Positions 44,081 to 52,019 of a DNA stretch of 64,000 bases are shown here, piece after piece. Under the pieces are notes generated by a model. That model worked only from the letters and a program-made list of their open reading frames with translations. It had not been told where the DNA came from and made no database searches. Every line of letters starts with the position of its first letter. Position 1 is the first letter of the stretch. The position numbers and the translations under genes are program-made. This DNA is from SCUS01 sp966211675 (GTDB lineage: Bacteria; Myxococcota_A; Polyangia; Polyangiales; Ga0077539), in the NCBI GenBank assembly GCA_966211675.1, contig CBIHPK010000004.1, positions 98,322 through 162,321 of the forward strand, given 5' to 3'.

Positions 44081-44719
44081 ATGGGTCGACTGCTGCTCCT
44101 GTCGCTGCTGCTGCTCGCCGACGTCGGCTGCCACCGTCATCGGCGGCGCCACGCCCTCCGCCGCCCGCTCGACGCGGGCGCTCGGGTGGACGTGAGCGCC
44201 GTCGCGCCCGACGCGGGACCGCCGCCCTCGTCGATCCCGATGCCGCCGAGCACGGACGTGCTCTGCCTCACGGACGCCGAGTGCCCCGACGGCTACTGCT
44301 TCACCTCGGGCATGGAGGCGCAGTACAGCAGGGTGTTTCGCGACTGCCCCGACGGCCGCGCGTGGCGGGCCACGCACCGGCTCAACACCTGCCTGCGCGC
44401 GGGCTGCCGCAGCGACGCCGAGTGCCCCCCGGGCAACCGCTGCGCGGACATCCAGATGCTCCCGTTTCCGCAGCGGGCGTGCGTCCCGGCGACGTGCCGC
44501 ACGCAGTGGGACTGCCGGCGAGGTCGCCTCGGGCGCTGCGTCGAGTACATCTCCGGGCGCCAGTGCACCCCCGGCGGCTGGGCCTGCTCCTACCCCGGCG
44601 ACGCCTGCGCACCGCAGGACCACACGAGGCTCTGCCCCCCGCAGGACGGGATGATCGCCCGCTGCGTGCCTCGCAACGGCCGCTTCGGCTGCGTGTACGA
44701 GCCGCCGCCCGCGCCCTGA
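44081..44719 (+). CDS. Cysteine-rich lipoprotein of unknown function
   Basis: A 212-residue lipoprotein: signal RLLLLSLLLLADVGC with the lipobox at Cys17, a His/Arg-rich start of the mature chain (HRHRRRHALRR), a Pro-rich linker, and then about 18 cysteines in short motifs such as LCLTDAECPDGYCF and GCRSDAECPPGNRC. The DAEC/DGYC style is also common in myxobacterial secreted proteins with disulfide-knotted repeats. It lies 24 bases after sdhB on the same strand, but no redox function can be read from it. Its stop codon is part of a strong hairpin shared with the convergent DUF1517-like gene. I do not recognise a named family. Confidence 0.75.
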   Translation: MGRLLLLSLLLLADVGCHRHRRRHALRRPLDAGARVDVSAVAPDAGPPPSSIPMPPSTDVLCLTDAECPDGYCFTSGMEAQYSRVFRDCPDGRAWRATHRLNTCLRAGCRSDAECPPGNRCADIQMLPFPQRACVPATCRTQWDCRRGRLGRCVEYISGRQCTPGGWACSYPGDACAPQDHTRLCPPQDGMIARCVPRNGRFGCVYEPPPAP

Positions 44720-44749
44720 GCCTTACCCGATCAGGTAAGGTTCAGGGCG
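44712..44749. terminator. Strong symmetric hairpin containing both stop codons of two convergent genes
   Basis: A 16-base stem (CGCCCTGAGCCTTACC at 44712-44727 with GGTAAGGTTCAGGGCG at 44734-44749, one G-T pair) and a six-base loop. The TGA of the left gene (44717-44719) pairs with the TCA that is the stop of the right gene (44742-44744). No T-tract follows. This is the clearest bidirectional terminator candidate in the window. Confidence 0.7.
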
Positions 44750-46181
44750 TCGCCCCGCACGCCGGGCACCGCGTGAGCTCGCGCGCATACGCCGCCGCGC
44801 ACGACGCGCACACCACGCGGCCGAAGCGCTGCCGCGACTCGTCATCGATCCACGCGAGCTGCGGAAACACCTCGCCCATCTCCGCGGAGGACATCACGTC
44901 CGCGGGATCGGCCGGCACCCAGACCACCTCCAGCGCCCGCACGGTCGCCTCCGACGCGCGCACCCGCACGGCCAGCGCCGTGAGCTCGTCCCGCGACGCG
45001 ACCGGCGCCAGGAGAGCGCCGCCCTGCCAGGCCGCCACGACGGTCACCACCACGAAGCCGCCGCCCTCCTCGGCGCGCGCCGCGCTCTTCGTCTCGACGC
45101 CCCGCACGCCGGCCGCGTCCGCCCGCACCCGCTCCACCACGTAGCGCCCGCGCTCGATGGTCACGCGCGCCTCGAAGTCCCGCTTCGCCTGCTCCGGGCC
45201 GTCGAGCTCGACCGCCGCGCCGTGCGCCGCGCGCAGCCCCTCGGAGCGCTGGGCGAGCTCGCGGAGCACGTCCCCCAGCGCGGCCCGGAGCTCGCTGGAG
45301 GAGCCCAGCCTTGCGCGCTTGGCGAAGCTCTCCAGGCGGCCCTGGAGGTCCTGCCGCACGCTCGCGTCGAAGGCCAGCGAGAGGGTCGCCACGCGCACTC
45401 CGACGGGCGCGCTCACCCCGCGCGGGCCCTTCCACCTGCGACGAAGCGCGACGGCCGCCACGATGAGCGCGAGGTCGACGACCATCGCCACGTGCGGGAG
45501 CTTCCACCCGCGTACGTCGCTCCAGAGCGCCCCGAAGCGGGCCTGGAGCGCGCTCGGAGGGACCACCATCTGGTCGTAGGTCGCGGTCCACGTGCGGGCC
45601 CGAACGCGCCACCGCCCGCCCGCCTCGGGGCGCAGGACCATCCCGTTGCACCAGCGGTCCTCGACCCGGACCTCGACCTCGACGCCGGGCGCGAGGCGCA
45701 GGGGGCGAGCGGCGCCGAAGGCCCCGGTGTCGGGGTAGAGGAAGGCCACGACCGACAGGGCGACGACCAGCGCCATGAACGCGAAGAAGTACCCGGCCAG
45801 CCGCGCGGACGAAGGGGCCGGGCGCACGCCGGTGCGCGCGGCGTGGGCCGAGAGCGCCGACAGACACAGCGCGAAGGTCAGCAGCGCCGCGGTGACCAGC
45901 AGCGAGTCGAGCATGACCCAGAGGATCATCGGTCGACTCTCCTTCATCGGACCGGCGTACGTGCTCTGGCCGCCGCCCGACGAGGATTGGTCCGAGGCGC
46001 CGCTGCTCGACGATCCGCCGGACGACGAGCCGTTCGACGAGCCGCCGGACGAGCCCCAGCTCGAGCCGCCGAAGCTGCCGCCGGTGGTCTGCGCCGTCGC
46101 CGTGGAGCCGGCGAGGAAGGCCGCGAGCAGCGAGGCCAGCAGCGCGAGCCGAACGAACCAACGGGCGACGAGGTGATTCAT
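44742..46181 (-). CDS. DUF1517-like membrane protein with C-terminal zinc ribbon
   Basis: A 479-residue protein. It starts with a signal peptide or first helix (LALLASLLAAFLAGSTATAQ), then a long Gly/Ser-rich stretch (about 32-75) as in DUF1517 proteins, and two helices (about 85-110, 125-150). Between residues 160 and 235 lies a beta-rich outside part with WCNGMVLRPEAGGRW; another helix follows (about 250-270). The segment VRVATLSLAFDASVRQDLQ matches the start of the DUF1517 core. The C-terminus has CASC and CPAC (residues about 460-477), a zinc ribbon. In plants and cyanobacteria DUF1517 proteins are membrane-linked and little understood. The frameshifted SspB-like gene lies directly upstream on the same strand. 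Confidence 0.75.
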   Translation of the reverse strand: MNHLVARWFVRLALLASLLAAFLAGSTATAQTTGGSFGGSSWGSSGGSSNGSSSGGSSSSGASDQSSSGGGQSTYAGPMKESRPMILWVMLDSLLVTAALLTFALCLSALSAHAARTGVRPAPSSARLAGYFFAFMALVVALSVVAFLYPDTGAFGAARPLRLAPGVEVEVRVEDRWCNGMVLRPEAGGRWRVRARTWTATYDQMVVPPSALQARFGALWSDVRGWKLPHVAMVVDLALIVAAVALRRRWKGPRGVSAPVGVRVATLSLAFDASVRQDLQGRLESFAKRARLGSSSELRAALGDVLRELAQRSEGLRAAHGAAVELDGPEQAKRDFEARVTIERGRYVVERVRADAAGVRGVETKSAARAEEGGGFVVVTVVAAWQGGALLAPVASRDELTALAVRVRASEATVRALEVVWVPADPADVMSSAEMGEVFPQLAWIDDESRQRFGRVVCASCAAAYARELTRCPACGATP

Positions 46182-46198
46182 CGTAGGGGCCAGCGACT

Positions 46199-46703
46199 CT
46201 ACGCCCGTCGGCCGGCTCGGGGACGACGTCGGGGGGAAGGTCGTCGCGCCAGACGGCGTCCTCGCCGTCGTCGGCGACCAGCGCGTACACCGCGGAGAAC
46301 GGCACCACGCAGAGGTACGGCGCCTCGTGGAACGACAGCGTGCAGCGCACCCCGTCCTCTTCGACGCGAGGTCGGGGATGGCCCGCGGCAGGTCGCGCCC
46401 GATCTGGAGCACGAGCTGGGGCTTCGTCGCGAGCCACGGAGGGACGACGACGCCCGCGCGCCGCGGGTCGAGGTGGAGGTAGCAGCTCCCGCGAGCGAGC
46501 ATGGCCTCGACCGTCGCCGGCTTGGAGCGGGGCGGCTCGATCGACGGGCTCGCGTGGAGCGCGCGGCGTCTGAACGCGAGGGCCGTGAGCGCGGCGCCGA
46601 CGCCCCCTCCGAGCACCGCAGCGATGAAGACGGAAGGCACGCGCGCATGTCGCCGCCTCGGCGCGGAGGTGTCACGACGCGCGGTGGCAGACGGGTGTGT
46701 CAC
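46199..46703 (-). pseudogene. SspB-like ClpXP adaptor domain, membrane-anchored, interrupted by a frameshift
   Basis: Two frames on the minus strand together give an SspB (stringent starvation protein B) domain. Frame one carries a basic N-terminus, one membrane helix (VFIAAVLGGGVGAALTALAF), then GSCYLHLDPRRAGVVVPPWL and QLVLQIGRDLPRAIPDL. The match jumps one frame at 46366-46367 and continues as VEEDGVRCTLSFHEAPYL, CVVPFSAVYALVADDGEDAV and WRDDLPPDVV. Adding one base there restores a standard SspB fold; without it frame one runs into the next gene. SspB delivers tagged substrates to ClpXP. Starts at GTG 46703 or GTG 46640 are both possible, and ATG 46502 would omit the helix. The 3' end is unclear: the TAG at 46199 is in the third frame. 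A sequencing error is as likely as a real pseudogene. Confidence 0.75.
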
Positions 46704-46742
46704 CCTCAGCGTCGTCGCCCCCCTGGTGTAACGTCCCCACCC

Positions 46743-48203
46743 ATGGGACGCGCCCGACGCCTCTGCCGCGCCGCGCTCGTGCTCCTCGCGGGATGCGCCG
46801 CCGAGCCATCGTCCCGCCGCCCCGACGCATCGACCCCTGCGGACATCCCGCTCCCTTCTTCCGACATCTCACTCCCTTCTTCCGACATCCCGCTCCCCTC
46901 TTCCGACATCCCTCGCCCGGTCGATCGCCCCGCGGTCGATGTCCCGTCCGCCCCGATGGTCGTCACCGGCCGCAACCCGGTGCTCGCGGGCGATCACCCC
47001 GACCCCTCCGTGCTACGCGTCGTGCAAGCCGATGGAACCGTCGCGTACTACCTCGTCGCCACCGTCGACCAGGGCGACTTCCCCATCTATCGCTCCCCCG
47101 ACCTCGTCCATTGGACCCGCCTCCCGCTCGGCGCCTTCCGTCGCTCGCACTCGCCCGGAGGCTCCATCGAGCTCAACGGACATCACTATTGCCACCTGTG
47201 GGCGCCGCAGCTGGTGGCGGTGCGCCCCGGTGCCTGGATGCTCGCCTTCACCGCGAGCCGCTACGACCGACCGCAGCCGACCTGTCCCTCCTACGGCGAA
47301 GACGGCGGCGTGTACCTCGCCTCCTCCGCCAGCGTCGAGGGCCCCTACGCCGTCACCGAACACCCGTGGGAGCCCCTCCCCGTGGGCGGTCAGATCAGCT
47401 CCTGCGCCCTCCGCGACTCGCTCCCCCGCAGCCTCGACCGCGTCTCCGGCGACTGCCAGGGAACCTTCTGTCATCACATCATCCGCCTCGACGGCGACGT
47501 CTTCCGCGACCCCCTCACCGGACGCTGGTGGCTCTCCTATGCGTGGTTCACCAACACGCCACCGAGGGTCGACTGGGAGCGCTCCCACCACGGCGAACAC
47601 ACCTCCCTCGTCGAGCTCGACGCGAGCGACCCGTGGGCCGTGCGCTGCGACGCCTCCACTCCGCAGGTCTTCGTGGCCGATCCCCACGACGCGACCACCC
47701 TGGCGCGCCTTCGCGGGGCGTGCGCGCGGTGCGGCGAGCAGTTGTCCTTCACCCGCGGGCGGCAGGGCGAGGAGATGCGGCGCGACGGGTACTCCTGGGG
47801 CGTGGCCGAGGGCCCGGCGCTCTTCCGCCGAGGGCGCTACGTCTATGCGCTGTACTCCGGCAGCGCGTGGGACTCGGCCTGGTACCACGTGGCCTGGTCC
47901 GCGGCGCCGACCGTGGAGGAGCTCGCCTTCGACAACCCGCGGCGGCTCGTGGGGAGGCTGCTCATCCCGAGCGCGGGGATGTCCTTCGGACACGGCAGCC
48001 CGGTGCTGGGACCCGATGGGCAGAGCTGGTTCTATGTGCACCACCGACTGCGAGCCGACGCGTGCCGCACCGCCGACGACTGCGCGCGAGACGTCTGGAT
48101 CACCCCGATGACCTTCGACGACCGCGGCGACGGCAACGGCGCCGTGCACCTGCGGGCGCGCTTCCCCGCGGAGGACCCGACGGTCAGCGTTCCACTACGC
48201 TGA
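46743..48203 (+). CDS. Glycoside hydrolase family 43 lipoprotein
   Basis: A 486-residue lipoprotein: signal CRAALVLLAGC (lipobox LLAGC, about Cys18), a linker of IPLPSSD repeats, then a five-bladed beta-propeller hydrolase from about residue 78. The GH43 marks are AGDHPDPSVLR, with the catalytic base aspartate, YRSPDLVHWTRL, and EGPALFRRGRYVYALYSGS, with the likely acid glutamate; GHGSPVLGPDGQSWFYVHH also fits. GH43 enzymes release arabinose, xylose or galactose from plant- or algal-type polysaccharides; the exact substrate is unclear. Being anchored on the cell surface it would act outside or in the periplasm. Its last 20 bases overlap, tail to tail, with the VCBS-repeat glycosidase gene on the other strand. 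Confidence 0.88.
   Translation: MGRARRLCRAALVLLAGCAAEPSSRRPDASTPADIPLPSSDISLPSSDIPLPSSDIPRPVDRPAVDVPSAPMVVTGRNPVLAGDHPDPSVLRVVQADGTVAYYLVATVDQGDFPIYRSPDLVHWTRLPLGAFRRSHSPGGSIELNGHHYCHLWAPQLVAVRPGAWMLAFTASRYDRPQPTCPSYGEDGGVYLASSASVEGPYAVTEHPWEPLPVGGQISSCALRDSLPRSLDRVSGDCQGTFCHHIIRLDGDVFRDPLTGRWWLSYAWFTNTPPRVDWERSHHGEHTSLVELDASDPWAVRCDASTPQVFVADPHDATTLARLRGACARCGEQLSFTRGRQGEEMRRDGYSWGVAEGPALFRRGRYVYALYSGSAWDSAWYHVAWSAAPTVEELAFDNPRRLVGRLLIPSAGMSFGHGSPVLGPDGQSWFYVHHRLRADACRTADDCARDVWITPMTFDDRGDGNGAVHLRARFPAEDPTVSVPLR
46842..46904 (+). repeat. Three 21-bp tandem repeats in the GH43 linker
   Basis: Copies at 46842-46862, 46863-46883 and 46884-46904 differ at one to three positions, and each encodes DI(P/S)LPSS; a fourth, degenerate copy follows. 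The period keeps the frame, so copy-number changes would only lengthen the linker. Confidence 0.9.
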
Positions 48204-50748
48204 GGTCGCTTGGGGGAGTTCCCCGGCGCCTTCGCCTGAGGGCTGCACGTCGGGGCCGATCGACCGTTCGCCCGGCGCGACCGCGCGAAGTCGCCGCATA
48301 CGCGATCAGCACGAGCGCCCACCCCGCGCGACCGTCGCCACCGCTCGCACCGGCCGCCCGACACCCGCAGCTCGCCGTCAGCATGCGCCCCTCTGGACCA
48401 TCGTCTCCAGCGTCCGTCTCCTCGCTCCCGACATCACTCCCGACATCACTCCCGATATCCGCCACGGCGTCCGCTCGCGGCGTGGGTCGATCGGCGACCG
48501 CTCCGTCCATCGTCACCCCGGCGTCCATCTCCGGCGGCTGCGGTCGGCGCGGTCGGTGATAGCCCGACGCCTCGTCCGAGCGCGGCGCGAGCGGCGTCGC
48601 CGCCCCGAGGCGCATGAGCAACGGCGTCCGCGCGGACCACGCCGCCGAGGCGAACCCGCTCCCGGTGTCGAGCTCCACCGCCGCCCACTCCGCCCAGCCG
48701 CCGCCCCCGTTGGGCGTCACCGTCACGAGGTCGCTCCGACCGTCCGCGTCGAGGTCGCCCACCAGCACCCGATAGTCTGCGCCCCCTCCCCTCCGCATGT
48801 GCCCCGGCGTCGCGGCGCTCCACACGGTCTCCGCGAACCCGCGGCCCGTGGACAGGTCCATGGCGACCCAGTCGGCCCATCCGCCGCCGCCCGTCGGGCT
48901 CACCGTGGCGAGGTCACTGCGACCGTCTCCATTGAAGTCCCCCACCAGCACCCGGTAGTCCGCATGGCCATCCCCGTTGCGCATGTGCATCGGGGTCGGC
49001 GTGCGCCACACGGTCGACGCGAAGCCCGTCCCCGTCGACAGCTCCATCGCGGCCCACTCCGCCCATCCGCCGCCCCCGGTCGGGCTGATGGTGGCGAGGT
49101 CACTGCGGCCGTCTCCATTGAAGTCCCCCACCAGCACCCGATAGTCGGCATGGCCGTCGCCATTGCGCATATGGGTCGGCGTGGCCGCGGCCCACACCGC
49201 GTGCGCGAAGCCGGTGCCCGTGGACAGGTCCATCGATACCCAGTCGGCCCAGCCCCCGCCGCCGTCGGGACTGATCGTCGCCACGTCGCTCCGGCCGTCT
49301 CCATTGAAGTCGCCGATCATCACCCGATAGTCCGCCGCGCCTCCGTTGCGCATGTGCATCGGGGTCGGGGTGTTCCAGACCGTCGAGGTGAAGCCCGCGC
49401 CGGTGGAGAGGTCGACGGCGGCCCATGCGGCCCATCCCCCGCCGCCGTTGGGGCTCATGGTGACGAGGTCGCTGAGCCCGTCTCCATTGAAGTCGCCGAC
49501 CAGCACCCGATAGTCCGCAGCGCCGTTGCCATTGCGCATGTGCGTGGGCGTCGGGGTGTTCCAGGTGGCGGAGGTGAAGGCCCTCCCGGTGGACAGCTCC
49601 ACGGACGCCCACTCCGCCCATCCTCCGCCCCCATTGGGACTCACCGTCAGCAGGTCCGCCCGCGCGTCTCCATCGAAGTCTCCGAGCACCACCCGGTAGC
49701 GCAGCGTCGAGCCGCCGTTGCGCATGTGCGTGGGCGTATGGGCCGCCCAGGTCGACGACGCGAAGCCCGTCCCCGTGGAGCGCTCCATCGCGATCGCGCC
49801 CGCCCACGCGCCGCCGCCGTTGGCGCTGATCGTCGCGAGGTCGCTGCGCCCGTCGGCGTCGAAGTCCGCGAGGAAGGTCCGATAGTCGGTGAGCGGGACG
49901 CACCGCCGCGGATCGCCCGGCGCGTTGGTCTGCCCCTCCGGGCAATCGACGCGCGGACACTGCGGCGCGTCGCCCGTCCCCCCGGCGCGCACCCCGAGGT
50001 GGTTGGCCACCGGACGACCCGAGTCGACCACCTGCCCGAGACCCCGGACGTACATCTGCGAGGATCCGCCGCCGTCCTCGTTGGTAGCCACGTCGACCTG
50101 GGGCGACCCCGCCCGCGCGGCGTAGCTGAGCACGGCGTTGGCGAGCGCGGCGCCGGTCATCGAGGTGCGCGTGGCGAAGAGGTAGAGGTAGCGCCCGTCC
50201 GCGGAGAGCCCGATGGCGGTGCGCGCGTGCCCCGAGGCGAGCACCCCGTCGCCGTCGAAGTCGGGCCCGAGCGAGCGACCGCCGCGGATGATCACGTTGT
50301 GCGCGCCGACGATCTCCGTGATGGTCGGCGCGCCCGGCGGAGCGATGGTCGACGGTTCGACGAGGGCCGCCGCGTGCGAGCCGAACTGCCAGTAGCTGCG
50401 CACCTCGGGGTTGACCTGCTGGGTGCCAGGGGGCCAGTCCTCGCCCGCGCCTCGCGCCCGCCCGCTGACCGACGCCGCGCTGGGGAAGTCGTAGAAGTCG
50501 CCGTTGACCGCCGCCGCCGCGCCGACGTCGCCGCGGGAGCCCCACGCGCCGGGCGTCGCGTGCCGCTCGCCGTAGCGGGTCGAGCGCACCGACACGCCCG
50601 CCGCGCAGAGGTCGGCCACGATCATGGTGCCGCCCCCGTCGCGCACCATCGTGACGCCCGGGAAGGGGTGCGTCTGCGCCGCCGCCGGGAGCGCGCCGCA
50701 GAGGAGCGAGAGGACGACGGCGGGGCGCATGGAGGGAGAGAGGATCAT
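48184..50748 (-). CDS. Phosphodiester glycosidase (NAGPA-like) with seven VCBS repeats and MYXO-CTERM tail
   Basis: An 854-residue secreted protein. A signal peptide (ALPAAAQ, ending near residue 25) is followed by a phosphodiester-glycosidase/NAGPA-type domain (about 30-260): AAVNGDFYDF, GHARTAIGLSADGRYLYLF and VATNEDGGGSSQMYV. Then come seven FG-GAP/VCBS repeats with calcium-binding cores such as GDFNGDGRSDLATISPTGGG, each about 62 residues (186 bases). The end has SCGCRAAGASGG, a hydrophobic helix and an Arg-rich tail, the pattern of the MYXO-CTERM sorting signal. NAGPA-type domains cleave sugar-phosphodiester bonds; in bacteria they may act on wall polymers. ATG 50748 is used; ATG 50730 is also possible. 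About 30 residues beyond the Arg cluster are unusual. Confidence 0.85.
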   Translation of the reverse strand: MILSPSMRPAVVLSLLCGALPAAAQTHPFPGVTMVRDGGGTMIVADLCAAGVSVRSTRYGERHATPGAWGSRGDVGAAAAVNGDFYDFPSAASVSGRARGAGEDWPPGTQQVNPEVRSYWQFGSHAAALVEPSTIAPPGAPTITEIVGAHNVIIRGGRSLGPDFDGDGVLASGHARTAIGLSADGRYLYLFATRTSMTGAALANAVLSYAARAGSPQVDVATNEDGGGSSQMYVRGLGQVVDSGRPVANHLGVRAGGTGDAPQCPRVDCPEGQTNAPGDPRRCVPLTDYRTFLADFDADGRSDLATISANGGGAWAGAIAMERSTGTGFASSTWAAHTPTHMRNGGSTLRYRVVLGDFDGDARADLLTVSPNGGGGWAEWASVELSTGRAFTSATWNTPTPTHMRNGNGAADYRVLVGDFNGDGLSDLVTMSPNGGGGWAAWAAVDLSTGAGFTSTVWNTPTPMHMRNGGAADYRVMIGDFNGDGRSDVATISPDGGGGWADWVSMDLSTGTGFAHAVWAAATPTHMRNGDGHADYRVLVGDFNGDGRSDLATISPTGGGGWAEWAAMELSTGTGFASTVWRTPTPMHMRNGDGHADYRVLVGDFNGDGRSDLATVSPTGGGGWADWVAMDLSTGRGFAETVWSAATPGHMRRGGGADYRVLVGDLDADGRSDLVTVTPNGGGGWAEWAAVELDTGSGFASAAWSARTPLLMRLGAATPLAPRSDEASGYHRPRRPQPPEMDAGVTMDGAVADRPTPRADAVADIGSDVGSDVGSEETDAGDDGPEGRMLTASCGCRAAGASGGDGRAGWALVLIAYAATSRGRAGRTVDRPRRAALRRRRRGTPPSDLSVVER
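48640..49900 (-). repeat. Seven 186-bp tandem VCBS-coding repeats
   Basis: The core (for example gtctccattgaagtc at 48925 and 49111) recurs every 186 bases. Neighbouring copies near 48900-49300 are almost identical at the DNA level, while the outer ones have diverged, which suggests recent expansion in the middle of the array. Confidence 0.85.
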
Positions 50749-50834
50749 AGGCGCGGGTCGCGCGGCGATCCCTCCGAGGACAAGATCGCCTGTCCGGTGA
50801 AGGCTCCGCTGCGGTACGCATCGGGGCCATCGAC

Positions 50835-51950
50835 ATGACGACCGCCGCCGAGCAGCTCTCCGATCTCCTCGCCTCCGGGCTCTTCTCCGAGGACGCCTCC
50901 GAGCGGAAGCGCACCCGCGCCGCGCTCAGCGCCCACCCCGACCCTGCCGTCGCGGCCTTCTTCACGGCCGACAAGCGCAACTACCACACGATCCGCGTCG
51001 GCCCGAAGCTGGTGAAGGTCGCCCGGGAGTTCGTCGCGCTCGGCGCCGACGGGCCGCGCTTCGCGCTCTCGCTGCTCAAGACCTTCCTCGCGGGCTCCGA
51101 GCGGTATGCCTACGTGCTCGGGGAGGTGCTGCACGTGGCGCTCGCCCTTCCGGGCACGGAGGCGGAGGCCTTCGAGCTGCTCTCGGGCGAGAAGGAGGTC
51201 TATCTCCCGGGACCGAAGAAGGCGCTGCCGCCCGGGCTCTCTCGGCTGCGCGCGCTCGAACGACTGCGCATCCCCGAGGGGACCCTCAAGCGCTCGGACC
51301 ACATCGCCGAGCTCGGTCAGATCCCTCAGCCGATCCGCCTGGAGCTGTGGGTCAAGGACGTGGACCTCACGCTCTTCGACGCGGCGTCGCACAACATCCG
51401 CGGGCTCTTCCTTCGAGCGAGCTACTCCAACCTCTCGGACGCCTCGCCGCTGCGCGGGTGGCGCACGCTCGAAGCGCTCAACCTGGAGGGCACCGGCGTG
51501 ACCGACCTCCGTCCGCTGGAGACTCTCCCGCTGACCGAGCTGGTCCTGAGCGAGACGAGGGTCGCCGACCTGTCCATGCTCCCGTCGTGGCCGAAGCTCC
51601 GCTGGCTGGGTCTACGGCGGATTCCCGCGAAGGACTTCTCGGTGCTCGCCGGGCTCACGACGCTGGAGTTCCTCGACCTGGGCTTCACGTCCGTGCGCGA
51701 CCTCCGGCTCCTCCAAGACCTCACCTCCCTGCGCTCGCTCGAGCTCTGGGGCACCCCCGTCGACTCGCTCGAACCGCTCGTCGGCCTCCCCCTCCAGGAT
51801 CTCGACCTGAACTACGCCCCGCGGCCCGACCTGTCCCCGCTGATCCGCATCCCGACGCTGAAGTCGGTGCGCCTCGCGGGCGTCCGCGACGACGCTCCGG
51901 GTCTCGCCGCGCTGATCGCCGCCCGGCCGGACATCACCCTCTGTCGCTGA
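50835..51950 (+). CDS. Leucine-rich-repeat protein
   Basis: A 371-residue protein without signal peptide or membrane helix. The first 165 residues are helical, with no recognised domain (KRTRAALSAHPDPAVAAFF, which looks HEAT-like). From about residue 185 there are about seven leucine-rich repeats of 22-24 residues of the internalin/SDS22-like type: LEALNLEGTGVTDLRPLETL, LEFLDLGFTSVRDLRLL, LRSLELWGTPVDSLEPL. This is a protein-binding scaffold, probably cytoplasmic. It is divergent from the phosphodiester glycosidase (86 bases apart) and followed after 69 bases by a lipoprotein gene. Partner and role cannot be told from the sequence. Confidence 0.85.
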   Translation: MTTAAEQLSDLLASGLFSEDASERKRTRAALSAHPDPAVAAFFTADKRNYHTIRVGPKLVKVAREFVALGADGPRFALSLLKTFLAGSERYAYVLGEVLHVALALPGTEAEAFELLSGEKEVYLPGPKKALPPGLSRLRALERLRIPEGTLKRSDHIAELGQIPQPIRLELWVKDVDLTLFDAASHNIRGLFLRASYSNLSDASPLRGWRTLEALNLEGTGVTDLRPLETLPLTELVLSETRVADLSMLPSWPKLRWLGLRRIPAKDFSVLAGLTTLEFLDLGFTSVRDLRLLQDLTSLRSLELWGTPVDSLEPLVGLPLQDLDLNYAPRPDLSPLIRIPTLKSVRLAGVRDDAPGLAALIAARPDITLCR

Positions 51951-52019
51951 GCGGCGCGTGTACTACGGTACCGGCCATTGCCCGATGCCCCATCGCGGCG
52001 GCAGGAGAGGTCCATTCCG

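Noticed and set aside
44842..46437. Long second-frame open reading beyond the SspB-like segment
   Set aside because: After the SspB match ends (about 46200) it becomes the Arg/Gly-rich shadow of the DUF1517-like gene; only the first part is meaningful.
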